Part shown: positions 16,765 through 27,033 of the stretch, one piece after another | Layout of the letters: every line of letters starts with the position of its first letter | How positions within the stretch are numbered: the first letter of the stretch is position 1 | Origin: Lonepinella koalarum | Lineage (GTDB): Bacteria; Pseudomonadota; Gammaproteobacteria; Enterobacterales; Pasteurellaceae | Length of the DNA: 64,000 nt | NCBI RefSeq assembly: GCF_004565475.1 | Contig: NZ_SRHX01000002.1 | Location: 186,001-250,000 of the forward strand | Reading direction: 5' to 3' | Translations under genes and position numbers: made by a program | Notes under the pieces: model-generated | The model's database searches: none | Told to the model about the DNA's origin: nothing | The model's input: only the letters and a program-made list of their open reading frames with translations

Positions 16765-17145
16765 TTAATTCATGGTGATCCAATTTTCTAATTTCACATT
16801 AAAGTGTTCAAAATCTTGGGTATTATTACTAACCAAAACGATATTAAGGCTTTTGGCATGAGCAGCAATCAACGTGTCAAATTTGGGTTTATGTGGATAA
16901 TCTTTAAGGATTTGAGCAAAACATACTGCGGCTTTTTCATCAAAATCGACCACTGGCACTAAAGCTCGTAACTTATCAAAAACAGATTTGGGTTGATATA
17001 CATCGCAACCACGCAACAGTTCCGCCCACGTGATACTACTAATCCCGACATCGCCCACCTTACAAGCAGTAAATTTATCAATAACTGACTGGGGTTGATG
17101 TTTGAGCAAATAAATGCAGATATTGGTATCAAGTAAATATTTCAT
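16765..17145 (-). CDS. vapC: VapC-type PIN-domain ribonuclease toxin
   Basis: The 126-residue protein is a PIN-domain endoribonuclease, the toxin of a type II toxin-antitoxin pair. The PIN acidic residues are visible: YLLDTNICIYLL at the N-terminus, SSITWAELLRG near 38, KFDTLIAAHAKSL near 90 and VSNNTQDF near 107. I use ATG 17145, which overlaps the vapB stop by one base (TAATG), rather than a TTG two codons upstream. Known VapC toxins cleave initiator tRNA or rRNA loops; this one's target is unknown. Confidence 0.9.
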   Translation of the reverse strand: MKYLLDTNICIYLLKHQPQSVIDKFTACKVGDVGISSITWAELLRGCDVYQPKSVFDKLRALVPVVDFDEKAAVCFAQILKDYPHKPKFDTLIAAHAKSLNIVLVSNNTQDFEHFNVKLENWITMN

Positions 17146-17378
17146 TACCAATTTCGCTCCGTCTCGTCTAATTCGATGCGTTCAAATTCACCCATTTGTT
17201 TCCCAATTTGAGCAAAAATTTCAGGTACAGTAGATAAATTTTCTACGGGGCGTATCGTGATAACACCGTTGTGTTTAGTTAAAATTAACGGCGTATTGTC
17301 AGGATAAGCGAAGTCTTTGGGTAACCGAATCGCTTGGCTATTACCAGCAACAAAAGGCTTTGTTTGGATAGTCGGCAT
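17145..17378 (-). CDS. vapB: VapB-type antitoxin (AbrB/SpoVT fold)
   Basis: The 77-residue product starts with the swapped-hairpin AbrB-like DNA-binding segment KPFVAGNSQAIRLPKDFAYP and ends in an acidic tail that would wrap the VapC toxin. It is the first gene of the pair and its stop codon overlaps the toxin start by one base. AAGGAATAAG precedes the ATG. An inverted repeat over the promoter at 17406-17434 is a fitting autoregulatory operator. Confidence 0.9.
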   Translation of the reverse strand: MPTIQTKPFVAGNSQAIRLPKDFAYPDNTPLILTKHNGVITIRPVENLSTVPEIFAQIGKQMGEFERIELDETERNW

Positions 17379-17405
17379 AACTTATTCCTTAATAATTATT
17401 CAAGA

Positions 17406-17434
17406 ATGTAATTACATAAAGTGATTACATTATA
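17406..17434 (-). promoter_or_regulatory. vapBC promoter and operator
   Basis: On the minus strand a TATAAT -10 hexamer occupies 17434-17429. Immediately downstream, ATGTAAT (17424-17430 on the minus strand) is repeated inverted at 17406-17412, with a second GTAATTAC palindrome at 17408-17415. This is the expected position for VapB/VapBC autorepression. Binding is inferred. Confidence 0.55.
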
Positions 17435-17502
17435 ATCCCTGTTGCATAGGTTTTTCAAGCAGTGCAAAAATTTTTACTAAAATTAGAGCTAAATAGATCG
17501 CT

Positions 17503-17919
17503 TTACTTTGCCCGATAGGCTTTGTGCATAGCCATAATCACTTCACGTACGGCTTTTTTTTGTTCTTGCGGAAGATTGAGAAAAAGGCGGAATAAATAAT
17601 CTTCATCATAATAGTTTGAGATAGCTTGACTTAAGTTGGCTTTATTCTCTTTCTTTTTCTTGGCTTTTTGAGCCTGATAGGCTCTTTCTTCTGATACTAA
17701 ATTCGTTAATTCCACGCCCAACCATTCTGCAAGCGTGCAAAGTTTATCGCTATGCGGAATTGATTTTCCCTTGAGCCATTTGCCAACGGCTTGTTGAGTC
17801 AAAGGAGTACCATAGTAACGCAAATTAAATTCACGTTCCAATACGGATGGTTTCGGTTCATAGCCCTTTTCAATTAAAAGTGCGGTTAATTTTTGGGTAA
17901 ATTTTTCATTCTCATTCAT
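17503..17919 (-). CDS. HTH (XRE/phage-repressor type) transcriptional regulator
   Basis: The protein of about 138 residues has an N-terminal helix-turn-helix region: TPLTQQAVGKWLKGKSIPHS near residue 38, followed by LCTLAEWLGVELTNLV, typical of cI/XRE-like regulators. A lysine-rich linker (AQKAKKKKENKAN) separates it from a short C-terminal helical domain. I place the start at ATG 17919; an in-frame ATG three codons upstream is possible. It is transcribed away from the restriction-modification genes 330 bp to the right and may be a stray prophage-type or controller-type regulator; the target is unknown. It contains an uptake signal at 17878-17886. Confidence 0.8.
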   Translation of the reverse strand: MNENEKFTQKLTALLIEKGYEPKPSVLEREFNLRYYGTPLTQQAVGKWLKGKSIPHSDKLCTLAEWLGVELTNLVSEERAYQAQKAKKKKENKANLSQAISNYYDEDYLFRLFLNLPQEQKKAVREVIMAMHKAYRAK

Positions 17920-17928
17920 AAAATCCAC

Positions 17929-18255
17929 TTTACGAACGATCTTAAAGCAAAATGAAACTTGATCAAAAGTTGCTTAACTATTATTATAGTTTCATTTAAA
18001 ATTTCATTGGTTTCTTTGAAAGTTACATTCAAAATAACCCAACAAATCAAATCTCGCCAATGTGTCACCAATTACGATGAAGTGTTTACTCGCCCACCAG
18101 AAGTCAATGCCATGATTGATATGGTGATGCGTGATAAAGGCTTGCCAATCAGTAATGCAATATCGTTAGGAATAAAAAATATAAATCAAAACTACATAAC
18201 AATAAGTTAACTAAGTAAATATCTTGTAATTCTTGTATAAATTTGGAGATCTAGA
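17929..18255 (+). pseudogene. methylase remnant within the gap before the restriction-modification genes
   Basis: This 327-base interval holds no intact gene. One frame (about 18040-18210) reads QCVTNYDEVFTRPPEVNAMI and continues to ISLGIKNINQ. It resembles the start of the catalytic domain of N6-adenine methylases, where a YGEVFTP-xxVNxM(L/I)D segment precedes motif I. No methylase motif I follows before the stop at 18208-18210. I read it as a leftover of an earlier restriction-modification gene replaced by the present system; the short similarity makes this tentative. Confidence 0.4.
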
Positions 18256-20040
18256 GTGTCAATTTTTAAAACTGAGGACGAAGTAAGAGATAGTGCAAAA
18301 ATCATCTTACAATTTGATAAGAAAGAAAAGAATGTCCAGCAAGGTACTGGGCAAATTACTACATTTAACCAATTAGGTTTTAAAGGATTTAACGATAAAC
18401 CTGATGGTTGGTATTTACCCGATAGTACATTTGATGTTGCCATTATTCTTGAAACAAAATCCGAAGATAAGGATATTGCCAAACAAGAATTTATTGATGA
18501 ACTATTTAAAAATATTGATATTATCAGTTCAAAATATAATAAGACGATTGGTATTTTATATAATGGTCAAGATATTGCTATTTATAAAAATAAACAATTA
18601 ATTAAGACAGCAAAAACACTACAACCTAAACAATATTATCTGGATTTATTTAAGGATAATAATATTGATAAGAACAAAATATATTCTTTAACCAAAAGAA
18701 TTAATGATCTCTTACATTTTAAATTCGGCATCAAAAATTTATATCACCGTATGATTTTTACTGCTTCAGCATTGGTAGTAGAACGCTTTGGAGGTAATTT
18801 AGAAGCCATCAAGAATAATGGGTTTAGACCATTTAGAAATAAAATATATGATACTCTTGCCAAGTCACTAGAAGAACACAGACAACAGAATTTAAAAATT
18901 GATATTTTGTTAGAGGTTTACAGTGAAATTAGAATGAATGTTGTTGAGAATCAAGATGATATTAATGAATTTATTGATGGCATCATTGGCATTTCTCACT
19001 CGGTTAATTCTGATAACTGGAATGGAGAAGATGTGATGGGGATTTTCTTTAACGAATTTAATCGTTATAAAAAGAAATCTGAAAGTGGACAAGTATTTAC
19101 GCCAGAGCATATCTCATCTTTTATGTATGATTTGTTAGAGGTAAGTTATGCAGATAATGTATTAGATGCCACTTGTGGTAGTGGTTCTTTTTTGGTCAAA
19201 ACAATGGCAAATATGCTTCAAGAAGTAGGCGGAAACAATACCAAAGAAGCAGAAAATATTAAACAAAATAAACTATTTGGTATTGAGTTTGATCGTGAAA
19301 TTTTTGCCCTTGCCTGTGCCAATATGCTTATTCACAAAGATGGTAAAACCAACCTAGAACACTTAGACACAAGAGAAGCCAAAGCCTGTGAATGGATAAA
19401 ATCCAAACCGATTACCAAAGTATTGATGAATCCCCCTTATGAGCGAAAATATGGCTGTAAAAAAATTGTGGAAAATGTACTAAACAATGTTTCTGTTGGT
19501 ACAAAATGTGCATTTATCTTACCTGATAAAAAACTAGAAAAAGATAAAATGCACAGTCTGTTAAAAAAACACACATTAGAAATGATTATTAAGCTCCCTG
19601 AAAATCTTTTTGATGCGGGGATTACCACGAGTATTTTTGTATTTGAAGCAGGTAAGCCACAAAAGGATAAAAAAGTATTTGCTTGCTACATGGAAGATGA
19701 CGGTTTGGAACGAGTCAAAAATCAAGGTCGTCACGACATTAAAAACCGTTGGTCGGATATTGAACGTTACTGGCTAGATGTAGTGACAAGAAAGGTTGAC
19801 GAACAGTATCAAACACATCAATGGCTTGATCCAAAAGAACATTTGTCTTACCAAAAACCACAGCAAGAATTTGAAATTTATGAAGAAGATTTTAAAAAGG
19901 TGATTTTAGATTATATATTTTTTGAAAATAAAATTGATGTTAAAGAATTTAATGATAAGTTGCTCAATAGAGTTTTATATCAAGCTGAAATTAGTGATGA
20001 TAAGTTAGTTTTAGATTTACAAAGGGGAAATGATGAATAA
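18256..20040 (+). CDS. fused restriction endonuclease/N6-adenine methyltransferase, BcgI-A-like
   Basis: The 594-residue protein seems to combine cleavage and modification. The N-terminal 150 residues carry a PD-(D/E)xK-like core: KPDGWYLPDSTFDVAIILETKSE near residue 48-70 (PD then ExK). The centre holds a helical region and then the gamma-class methylase: FTPEHISSFMYDLL near 280, motif I VLDATCGSGSFLVK near 298, and motif IV VLMNPPYERKYG near 389. This domain order and the adjacent specificity gene match BcgI-type IIB systems, in which one A subunit cuts and methylates. I start at GTG 18256 with GGAG seven bases upstream. It overlaps the S gene by 11 bases. Confidence 0.85.
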   Translation: MSIFKTEDEVRDSAKIILQFDKKEKNVQQGTGQITTFNQLGFKGFNDKPDGWYLPDSTFDVAIILETKSEDKDIAKQEFIDELFKNIDIISSKYNKTIGILYNGQDIAIYKNKQLIKTAKTLQPKQYYLDLFKDNNIDKNKIYSLTKRINDLLHFKFGIKNLYHRMIFTASALVVERFGGNLEAIKNNGFRPFRNKIYDTLAKSLEEHRQQNLKIDILLEVYSEIRMNVVENQDDINEFIDGIIGISHSVNSDNWNGEDVMGIFFNEFNRYKKKSESGQVFTPEHISSFMYDLLEVSYADNVLDATCGSGSFLVKTMANMLQEVGGNNTKEAENIKQNKLFGIEFDREIFALACANMLIHKDGKTNLEHLDTREAKACEWIKSKPITKVLMNPPYERKYGCKKIVENVLNNVSVGTKCAFILPDKKLEKDKMHSLLKKHTLEMIIKLPENLFDAGITTSIFVFEAGKPQKDKKVFACYMEDDGLERVKNQGRHDIKNRWSDIERYWLDVVTRKVDEQYQTHQWLDPKEHLSYQKPQQEFEIYEEDFKKVILDYIFFENKIDVKEFNDKLLNRVLYQAEISDDKLVLDLQRGNDE

Positions 20041-21106
20041 ATTAAATGTTTCTCAATGGCAATCTTTTACTATTAGTGAATTGTTTATTACAGAATCTAC
20101 CAAAAATAAAATACAGGTACCAACAGGTGCATCTATTCCAAAAGTATCATTAATAGAACAAGAAAATGGTGGTTTACCAAGGATCACAGTGACAGGTGTG
20201 AATAATGGTATTATTGGTCACTACAAAGAGATGAGTGAGCCTAATTATAGAGTTTTTGAGAATTTTATATCTATTTCATTTTTGGGTACGATTTTCTATC
20301 ATCCATATAAAGCCAGTCTTGATATGAAAGTACATTGTTTAAAATTAAGAAATAAAGAATTAAACGCTAATATTGCATTGTTTTTAATTGGCGTTATTAA
20401 AAAACATTTATATTCTTTTGCTTATGACGATCAGCTTTCTAGTACGGTTTTGCCGACCTTATCTATACGACTTCCAATTAGAAATGATATTCCAGACTGG
20501 GAGTATATGGAAAATTTTATTGACAATATTTATGTAAAAGAGAGAGACAGTCAGTATTATATTGATTGTTATATAAAAAATACCCTAGTGCAAAAAGTAG
20601 ATTCAGCAAGTTGGAGAGAATATTCTATTGATGAATTGTTCAACATTAAAAGACCTGTAAGTCGAACAATTAAGCAGTACGAAACTGGCTCTATTCCTTT
20701 TGTATCATCAGGAAATTTTAATAATGGTATAGATAAATTTGTGACGCCTATGGATAATGAAATATTGGACAAGGGTAACTGCATTACTATTAGCCCTGTT
20801 GATGGTAGTTGTTTTTATCAAGCTATTGATTTTCTAGGTCGAGGAGGTGGTGGCAGTTCAATTATTTTGTTATATAACGAAAAGCTCAATGAAAAGAATG
20901 GGTTATTTATTAGTGCCGTTATTGGTAAAACATTAAGTAGATTTTATCAATATAATGATATGGGAAGTTCTGCTTCCATTAGAAAAGAAAAAATTAAACT
21001 CCCTGTAAAAAATGATGTTCCTGACTGGGAATACATGGAGCAATTCATTGATAATCTTTATGATAAAGAACGAGAAAAAACTAAAACAATTTTATCAATG
21101 CATTAG
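20030..21106 (+). CDS. restriction-modification specificity subunit (BcgI-B/HsdS-like)
   Basis: The 358-residue protein is a DNA-sequence-recognition subunit with two target-recognition domains. Its halves are clearly related. QWQSFTISELFI (near 8) parallels SWREYSIDELFN (near 194). LPIRNDIPDWEYMENFIDN (near 147) parallels LPVKNDVPDWEYMEQFIDN (near 325). Each half would bind one half of a bipartite site. The start at 20030 (or ATG 20033) follows AGGGG and overlaps the endonuclease/methylase gene. The 358-residue length is near that of BcgI B and shorter than most type I HsdS proteins. The recognised sequence cannot be inferred. Confidence 0.85.
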   Translation: MMNKLNVSQWQSFTISELFITESTKNKIQVPTGASIPKVSLIEQENGGLPRITVTGVNNGIIGHYKEMSEPNYRVFENFISISFLGTIFYHPYKASLDMKVHCLKLRNKELNANIALFLIGVIKKHLYSFAYDDQLSSTVLPTLSIRLPIRNDIPDWEYMENFIDNIYVKERDSQYYIDCYIKNTLVQKVDSASWREYSIDELFNIKRPVSRTIKQYETGSIPFVSSGNFNNGIDKFVTPMDNEILDKGNCITISPVDGSCFYQAIDFLGRGGGGSSIILLYNEKLNEKNGLFISAVIGKTLSRFYQYNDMGSSASIRKEKIKLPVKNDVPDWEYMEQFIDNLYDKEREKTKTILSMH

Positions 21107-21235
21107 ACAGACTAAAAGAACAAAAAACAAGGTTAGCAGGTGCAAGATAACGCGATTAATTTGTCGCTCGGTATTTTTATTTTCCCAAAAATTAACGTAA
21201 AATAGACCGCACTTTTATCATTACAAGGATAACCC

Positions 21236-24200
21236 ATGTCAACCCCATGTTCTGAGCCACGTTTTGTTCATCTGCGTACCCATAGTGATTTTTCGATGAT
21301 TGACGGCATTGCCAAAGTGAAACCTTTGGTGAAAGCCTGTGTTGCTGAAAATATGGTGGCAATGGCGTTGACGGATTTTGCTAATTTTTGTGGATTGGTG
21401 AAATTTTATGGCGAGGCTTTAGGCGTGGGGATTAAGCCGATTATTGGGGCGGATGTGTTGGTGAAAAGTGAGCTTTGTGGTGATGAATACTTTGAATTAA
21501 CTTTGCTAGCTAAAAATAATGATGGCTATAAAAATATTACCCTTTTATTATCAAAGGCTTATCAGCGTGGTTATGATGATTTGCCTTATATTGATCAAGC
21601 ATGGTTGACCGAACATAATGACGGTGTGATTGTGCTGTCGGGTGGTCGCAAGGGTGATATTGGCTTGAAATTATTGAAAGATAATCAAGCCGATGTGGAA
21701 AGTGCGGTGAAATTTTATCAACAATTTTTTCCGAACCATTTTTATTTAAGTCTGGCTCGCACAGGGCATAATGAAGAAGAACGCTATATTCGTGCTGCAT
21801 TAGATTTAGCTCGGCAATATCAGTTGCCCGTGGTTGCCGTAAATGATGTGTGCTTTTTAAAAGCAGATGATTTTGAAGCGCACGAAATTCGGGTAGCGAT
21901 TCATGACGGTTATACCTTGGACGATCCGAAACGCCCAAAACTTTATACTAATCAACAATATTTTCGTTCTGAACAGGAAATGTGCGAGTTGTTTGCGGAT
22001 ATTCCATCTGCCTTAGAAAATACCTTATTAATTGCTCAACGCTGTAATGTGACGATTCGATTAGGCGAATATTTTTTACCGCAGTTTCCCACAGGTAATC
22101 TCAGCACCGAAGATTTTTTGGTGAAAAAAGCCAAAGAGGGATTGGAAGAACGGCTGGCGTTTTTGTTTTCTGATGAAAAAGTGCGGTTGGAAAAACGTCC
22201 GCAATATGATGAACGCTTGCAGGTGGAACTGGATGTAATTAACCAAATGGGTTTCCCGGGCTATTTCTTGATCGTGATGGAATTTATTCAATGGTCGAAA
22301 GATAACGGTATTCCAGTTGGACCGGGGCGTGGCTCTGGGGCAGGATCCTTAGTGGCGTATGCATTAAAAATCACCGATTTGGATCCGCTCGCCTTTGATT
22401 TACTATTTGAACGTTTTTTAAATCCTGAACGGGTGTCAATGCCTGACTTTGACGTGGATTTTTGTATGGACGGGCGAGATCGGGTGATTGATCATGTGGC
22501 AGAAATGTATGGACGTGGGGCGGTGTCGCAGATTATTACCTTTGGTACGATGGCGGCAAAAGCGGTAATCCGTGATGTGGGGCGTGTGTTGGGGCACCCT
22601 TACGGTTTCGTGGATCGGATTTCCAAATTAGTGCCACCCGATCCCGGTATGACCTTAGCCAAAGCCTTTGAAGCGGAACCTAAATTAGCTGAGATTTATG
22701 AAGCCGATGAAGAAGTTAAAGCGTTAATTGATATGGCTCGCAAGCTCGAGGGAGTGACCCGAAATGCAGGTAAGCACGCAGGTGGTGTGGTTATTTCACC
22801 AACGCTAATTACAGATTTTTCGCCTCTATATTGTGACAGTGAGGGGTTGCATCCCGTCACCCATTTTGATAAAAATGATGTGGAATATGCGGGCCTGGTG
22901 AAATTCGACTTTTTAGGCTTGCGGACATTGACCATTATTAAATGGGCGTTGGATATGATTAATGCCCGGATGGCAAAAGAGAATAAACCGCCAGTCCGCA
23001 TTGAAAGTATTCCACTTGATGATCCTGATGCATTTAAAATTTTGTTGGCGGCGGAAACCACGGCGGTGTTCCAGTTAGAATCGCGTGGCATGAAAGATTT
23101 GATTAAACGCCTGCAACCTGACTGTTTTGAAGATATTATTGCGTTGGTGGCATTGTTCCGTCCGGGTCCGTTGGAATCAGGCATGGTGCAAAACTTTATT
23201 GACCGTAAACATGGGCGAGAAGAAGTGTCTTATCCAGATTCGCAATATCAACACGATTGCCTTAAACCGATTTTAGAACCCACTTACGGCGTGATTGTGT
23301 ATCAAGAACAGGTGATGCAAATCGCACAAGCCTTGGCAGGTTATACGCTGGGTGGTGCAGATTTATTACGCCGAGCCATGGGGAAGAAAAAGCCCGAAGA
23401 AATGGCAAAACAGCGTTCGGTGTTTGAAGCTGGGGCGATTAAAAACGGCGTAGATGGCGAGTTGGCGATGAAGATTTTCGACTTGGTGGAAAAATTTGCC
23501 GGCTATGGGTTTAATAAATCGCACTCAGCAGCCTATGCATTGGTGTCCTATCAAACCTTATGGTTGAAAGCTCATTTCCCAGCCGAGTTTATGGCGGCGG
23601 TGATGACCTCAGAAATGGATAATACCGATAAAATCGTGGGGTTGTATGATGAATGTTTGCGTATGGGGTTAAAAGTCACACCGCCAGATATTAACACCGG
23701 TAAATATCATTTTAGTGTCAATGAACAGGGCGAAATTGTCTATGGTATTGGGGCGATTAAAGGGGTAGGCGAAGCACCGATTGAAGCCTTAGTTTTAGCT
23801 CGAGAAAAAGGCGGTATTTTCAAAGATTTATTTGATTTATGTGCCAGAGTGGATCTCAAACAAGTTAATCGCCGTACCTTTGAAAGCCTGATTAAGTCCG
23901 GTGCATTCGATAAATTAGGACCTCACCGAGCGGCACTTGCCAAAAATTTAGAAGATGCGCTGCAATCATCGAATCAATTTGCCAAAGATGAAGAAATTGG
24001 ACAAGTGGATATGTTTGGTGTATTAACCGAAAGCCATGAAGATGTGGAACGCAAATATGCTAATACACCACCTTGGACGGAAAAACAGATTTTAGATGGT
24101 GAACGTGAGACTTTAGGACTTTATTTAAGTAGCCACCCGATTAGCCGTTACCTTAAAGAACTGTCCCATTATTGTCGTTTTCGTTTAAAAGATTTAGTGC

Positions 24201-24733
24201 CAAATCCAGCAAATCAACGTGGGGCGGTGAGTACGGCTTGTGGTTTAATTATATCTTCTCGTTTTGCAGTGACGAAAAAAGGTAATCGACTTGGTATTGC
24301 TACCCTTGATGATCGCTCAGGTAAATTAGATATTACCTTATTTTCTGATGCATTAGAAAAATACGGAGATCATTTACAACAAGATAATATTGTGATTGTA
24401 TCAGGACAGGTAAGTGAAGACGAATATAGCCAAGGATTACGAATGTCGGTGCGTGAGCTGATGACCCTTGATGAAGCCCGTAGTCGTTATGTAAAAAGTC
24501 TAGCTATTATTTTAAAACAAGCACAAATTACACCACAATTTGTGAAGCAATTTAAAAGCATACTTGAGCCTTATAGTGGTGGGACAATTCCTGTTCATGT
24601 GTATTACGATAGTCCACAAGGTCGAGTGCTGTTGAAATTAGGTGTGCAATGGTGCATAAAACCGACGGATGATTTATTGATGGCATTGGTGGAAATGTTA
24701 GGGCAGAGTTCGGTAGAGTTGGAATTCGGCTAA
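21236..24733 (+). CDS. dnaE: DNA polymerase III alpha subunit
   Basis: DnaE is the replicative DNA polymerase catalytic subunit. The 1165-residue protein starts with the PHP domain ([19 protein letters not shown], near 10). The polymerase C-family active site includes [16 protein letters not shown] near 360 and [15 protein letters not shown] near 401 with the catalytic aspartates. A helix-hairpin-helix and an OB-fold region (near 1000) follow. AAGGA precedes the ATG, and an uptake signal lies in the 5' flank (21206-21214) with two more inside. It stands alone in this window, with convergent brnQ downstream. Confidence 0.98.
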   Translation: MSTPCSEPRFVHLRTHSDFSMIDGIAKVKPLVKACVAENMVAMALTDFANFCGLVKFYGEALGVGIKPIIGADVLVKSELCGDEYFELTLLAKNNDGYKNITLLLSKAYQRGYDDLPYIDQAWLTEHNDGVIVLSGGRKGDIGLKLLKDNQADVESAVKFYQQFFPNHFYLSLARTGHNEEERYIRAALDLARQYQLPVVAVNDVCFLKADDFEAHEIRVAIHDGYTLDDPKRPKLYTNQQYFRSEQEMCELFADIPSALENTLLIAQRCNVTIRLGEYFLPQFPTGNLSTEDFLVKKAKEGLEERLAFLFSDEKVRLEKRPQYDERLQVELDVINQMGFPGYFLIVMEFIQWSKDNGIPVGPGRGSGAGSLVAYALKITDLDPLAFDLLFERFLNPERVSMPDFDVDFCMDGRDRVIDHVAEMYGRGAVSQIITFGTMAAKAVIRDVGRVLGHPYGFVDRISKLVPPDPGMTLAKAFEAEPKLAEIYEADEEVKALIDMARKLEGVTRNAGKHAGGVVISPTLITDFSPLYCDSEGLHPVTHFDKNDVEYAGLVKFDFLGLRTLTIIKWALDMINARMAKENKPPVRIESIPLDDPDAFKILLAAETTAVFQLESRGMKDLIKRLQPDCFEDIIALVALFRPGPLESGMVQNFIDRKHGREEVSYPDSQYQHDCLKPILEPTYGVIVYQEQVMQIAQALAGYTLGGADLLRRAMGKKKPEEMAKQRSVFEAGAIKNGVDGELAMKIFDLVEKFAGYGFNKSHSAAYALVSYQTLWLKAHFPAEFMAAVMTSEMDNTDKIVGLYDECLRMGLKVTPPDINTGKYHFSVNEQGEIVYGIGAIKGVGEAPIEALVLAREKGGIFKDLFDLCARVDLKQVNRRTFESLIKSGAFDKLGPHRAALAKNLEDALQSSNQFAKDEEIGQVDMFGVLTESHEDVERKYANTPPWTEKQILDGERETLGLYLSSHPISRYLKELSHYCRFRLKDLVPNPANQRGAVSTACGLIISSRFAVTKKGNRLGIATLDDRSGKLDITLFSDALEKYGDHLQQDNIVIVSGQVSEDEYSQGLRMSVRELMTLDEARSRYVKSLAIILKQAQITPQFVKQFKSILEPYSGGTIPVHVYYDSPQGRVLLKLGVQWCIKPTDDLLMALVEMLGQSSVELEFG

Positions 24734-24747
24734 TCAGAATCCTAGAT

Positions 24748-24792
24748 AAAAGTAAGTTAACGTCTTATAGTAATTATCTTTAACCTACTTTT
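24748..24792. terminator. dispersed hairpin after dnaE
   Basis: AAAAGTAAGTTAA pairs with TTAACCTACTTTT (one mismatch) around a loop containing CTTATAGTAA. A closely similar hairpin with the same loop element occurs at 47694-47741. It sits between convergent dnaE and brnQ and ends in a T-run, so it can act as a terminator for either gene. Confidence 0.6.
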
Positions 24793-24816
24793 ATGGAGTA
24801 TCAATATTTTTGTATG

Positions 24817-26106
24817 TTATGCTCTTTTTCTAACAATTATATCCAGAAAATATCCAAATATTAATCCGATAATAGAAAAGATAACCCATTCCATAGAATA
24901 GGCTTTTAATGGTAATTGCGCGGTAAAATTTACCCCTAATACGGAGCATAAAGAAATAATGGAGACTAATCCAATAGATAGACGTTGAGCAAGTAATGGC
25001 AAGTTAATGAAAATATTGATGAACATGAGCAAAATTACGGTGATAGCAATCGGATATAATACTAATAATACAGGAACCGATTTACTAAGTACTGTACTGA
25101 GTCCTTGATTGGCAATAATAAAGCTAATGACAGTAAAAAATAATGCATAAATTTTATACGAAATTTTATGGTAAATTTCATAAAAATATTCGCTTACCGA
25201 TACAATTAAGCCAATCGATGTAGTTAAACAAGCCAAAGTGACAATAATACCTAAAATCATGCGACCAAGCTCACCAAAGGTTTGTTGTGCAATATCGTTC
25301 AGTAGATAAGTTCCCATATCTAGGTTTCTTTCTTGTACATAAGCTAAGGCTTGTTCACTCAAATGGGATTTACTACCGATCCAAGCTAATGAAAGATAAA
25401 TTAATGCTAACGCTCCTGCTGCGATGATTCCCGCATAGATAGTTTGTTGTACCAGTTGTTTTTGGTTGACGCCCTTTGATTGAATCGCTGAGATAACGAT
25501 GACTGAAAAAGCCACAGATGCTAACGCATCCATGGTTAAATAGCCTGATACAAAACCTTTAAAAAACATGGATTCAGTAGTAGTGGCGGAGACATAGTCA
25601 ACATCGGATAAAGCAAAAAACACTTTAATCACTAAGGCAGCGATTGAAATAAGTAAAGCTGGTGTTAGAATGGAACCCACTCGCGCTACCATTTTGGATG
25701 GGCTTAGCGCTAACCATAAAGATAAAATAAAGAATAGTGAGGTGAAAATTAGCTGTGGGATTTCTGTTTCACCTTGTAAAAAGGGTTGGAGTGCAATTTC
25801 AAAGGATGTTGCGGCAGTACGTGGAATAGCTAAAAACGGACCAATACTGAGGTAAATCGCACTTAAAAAGAATAAGGAAAACCAAGGATGGATTTGTTTT
25901 AGGGCTTTGCTATAACCACCAGAATAGAATGCACTAACGATAATTCCTAACAACGGTAAGCCTACGCCAGTGACGATGAAACCTAATGCACTAAGCCAAA
26001 TATGTTCCCCACTTTCTAATCCTAATTTAGGTGGGAAAATTAAATTGCCGGCGCCAAAAAAGATGGCAAAAAGCATAAAGCCGACGATAAAGGTGTTTTT
26101 ATTCAT
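24817..26106 (-). CDS. brnQ: branched-chain amino acid transport system II carrier protein
   Basis: BrnQ is a sodium-coupled inner-membrane importer of leucine, isoleucine and valine. The 429-residue protein is entirely hydrophobic with about 12 spans. The N-terminal family signature FFGAGNLIFPPKLGLESGEH lies near residue 17. TMDALASVAFSVIVI near 197 is also typical. AAGGAT precedes the ATG on the minus strand. It follows the glycosyltransferase gene in the same direction with a 36-base gap. Confidence 0.93.
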   Translation of the reverse strand: MNKNTFIVGFMLFAIFFGAGNLIFPPKLGLESGEHIWLSALGFIVTGVGLPLLGIIVSAFYSGGYSKALKQIHPWFSLFFLSAIYLSIGPFLAIPRTAATSFEIALQPFLQGETEIPQLIFTSLFFILSLWLALSPSKMVARVGSILTPALLISIAALVIKVFFALSDVDYVSATTTESMFFKGFVSGYLTMDALASVAFSVIVISAIQSKGVNQKQLVQQTIYAGIIAAGALALIYLSLAWIGSKSHLSEQALAYVQERNLDMGTYLLNDIAQQTFGELGRMILGIIVTLACLTTSIGLIVSVSEYFYEIYHKISYKIYALFFTVISFIIANQGLSTVLSKSVPVLLVLYPIAITVILLMFINIFINLPLLAQRLSIGLVSIISLCSVLGVNFTAQLPLKAYSMEWVIFSIIGLIFGYFLDIIVRKRA

Positions 26107-26142
26107 TACTGATCCTTAGTAAATTTTTTATTATAAATATTT

Positions 26143-26931
26143 TTATTTGAGCAAATTCTCATTTTTAGCGTGATTCCATTTGCCCATTTTTTTATCCATA
26201 TATTGGAAATATTCGTTGGAAAATGTTCCTTGCGCACAGGTAATTTTATCTCGACGAGTATTCACGGTTTTACCTTCTAGTGCTTGGTTTAAACAAGTTG
26301 GTCCGGTTAAAGAAAATACGCCTCCTTCAATTTTTCGTTGTTCAATATTATTGATAATAATATCTAAAGTATCTTTTAAAAAAATATTCCCTTTTTCACT
26401 CGCCATAAAGAAATTGGTGTAAAGCTGGCGACGAGTAATTAATACTTCACTATCATTTTCATGAATAATATTATCTAAGTTCCAGACCAAATGACCATCA
26501 ATATCCATATAGATACCGCCTTCATTGTATAGCGTAAAGATTCGCCAAAAATCTGCTTGAGCAGCGCCGTCAGTCAGTTTGCTATAAGCATTAAAGGTAC
26601 GTTCATCAGCATGCGTTTTGATATATTCTTCTCGAGCTTCGGTACTCACATAACGATAATCATAATCACGTGAAAGTAAGCGATTAACTAAGTAATTACA
26701 ATAGATCGGCAAAGTAACACGGTTACTATAATTAGTTTGCCAAATAGTGCGGTTGATTTTTTGTGAATTTTGGGGATGAGCTTTAGCAGGGCTAAATTCT
26801 GGAATGGTAAAACGTTTTTTAGGAAAGATAAAATGAAATGGATAACTTAATACTTTTACTATATTGCCGGTTAAACGGAGTAAACCATTGGTTATTACAA
26901 TTAGAGTTTCATTTTTCACAGGTTTATTCAT
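26143..26931 (-). CDS. DXD-motif glycosyltransferase (GT32-like)
   Basis: The 262-residue protein belongs to the glycosyltransferase sugar-binding region containing DXD motif. The key segment [18 protein letters not shown] near residue 133 contains the metal/sugar-nucleotide-binding Asp-x-Asp. IPRIWQT-like sequence is present as [13 protein letters not shown] near 58. Such enzymes usually add hexoses to lipooligosaccharide or capsule in this family of bacteria; donor and acceptor cannot be read from sequence. It is a single gene, not within an LPS cluster here, upstream of brnQ and downstream (minus strand) of the tRNA-Val array. Confidence 0.8.
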   Translation of the reverse strand: MNKPVKNETLIVITNGLLRLTGNIVKVLSYPFHFIFPKKRFTIPEFSPAKAHPQNSQKINRTIWQTNYSNRVTLPIYCNYLVNRLLSRDYDYRYVSTEAREEYIKTHADERTFNAYSKLTDGAAQADFWRIFTLYNEGGIYMDIDGHLVWNLDNIIHENDSEVLITRRQLYTNFFMASEKGNIFLKDTLDIIINNIEQRKIEGGVFSLTGPTCLNQALEGKTVNTRRDKITCAQGTFSNEYFQYMDKKMGKWNHAKNENLLK

Positions 26932-27033
26932 TTGAAATTACCATAAAATATAAAGGATAGTGTACTTTATCATTTCACGTTTAAATAACAAGATTATTCT
27001 CAAAAAATATCTATTATATTAAATGAAAATAAG

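Noticed and set aside
21107-21200. Short frame after the specificity gene reading ALDRLKEQKTRLAGAR
   Set aside because: It resembles the C-terminal coiled coil of HsdS proteins in another frame, but it is too short to call a frameshifted extension of the specificity subunit with confidence.
22696-23184. 162-codon minus-strand frame inside dnaE
   Set aside because: It is a shadow of dnaE codon bias; the protein is low-complexity Ser/Ala/Arg rich with no motif.
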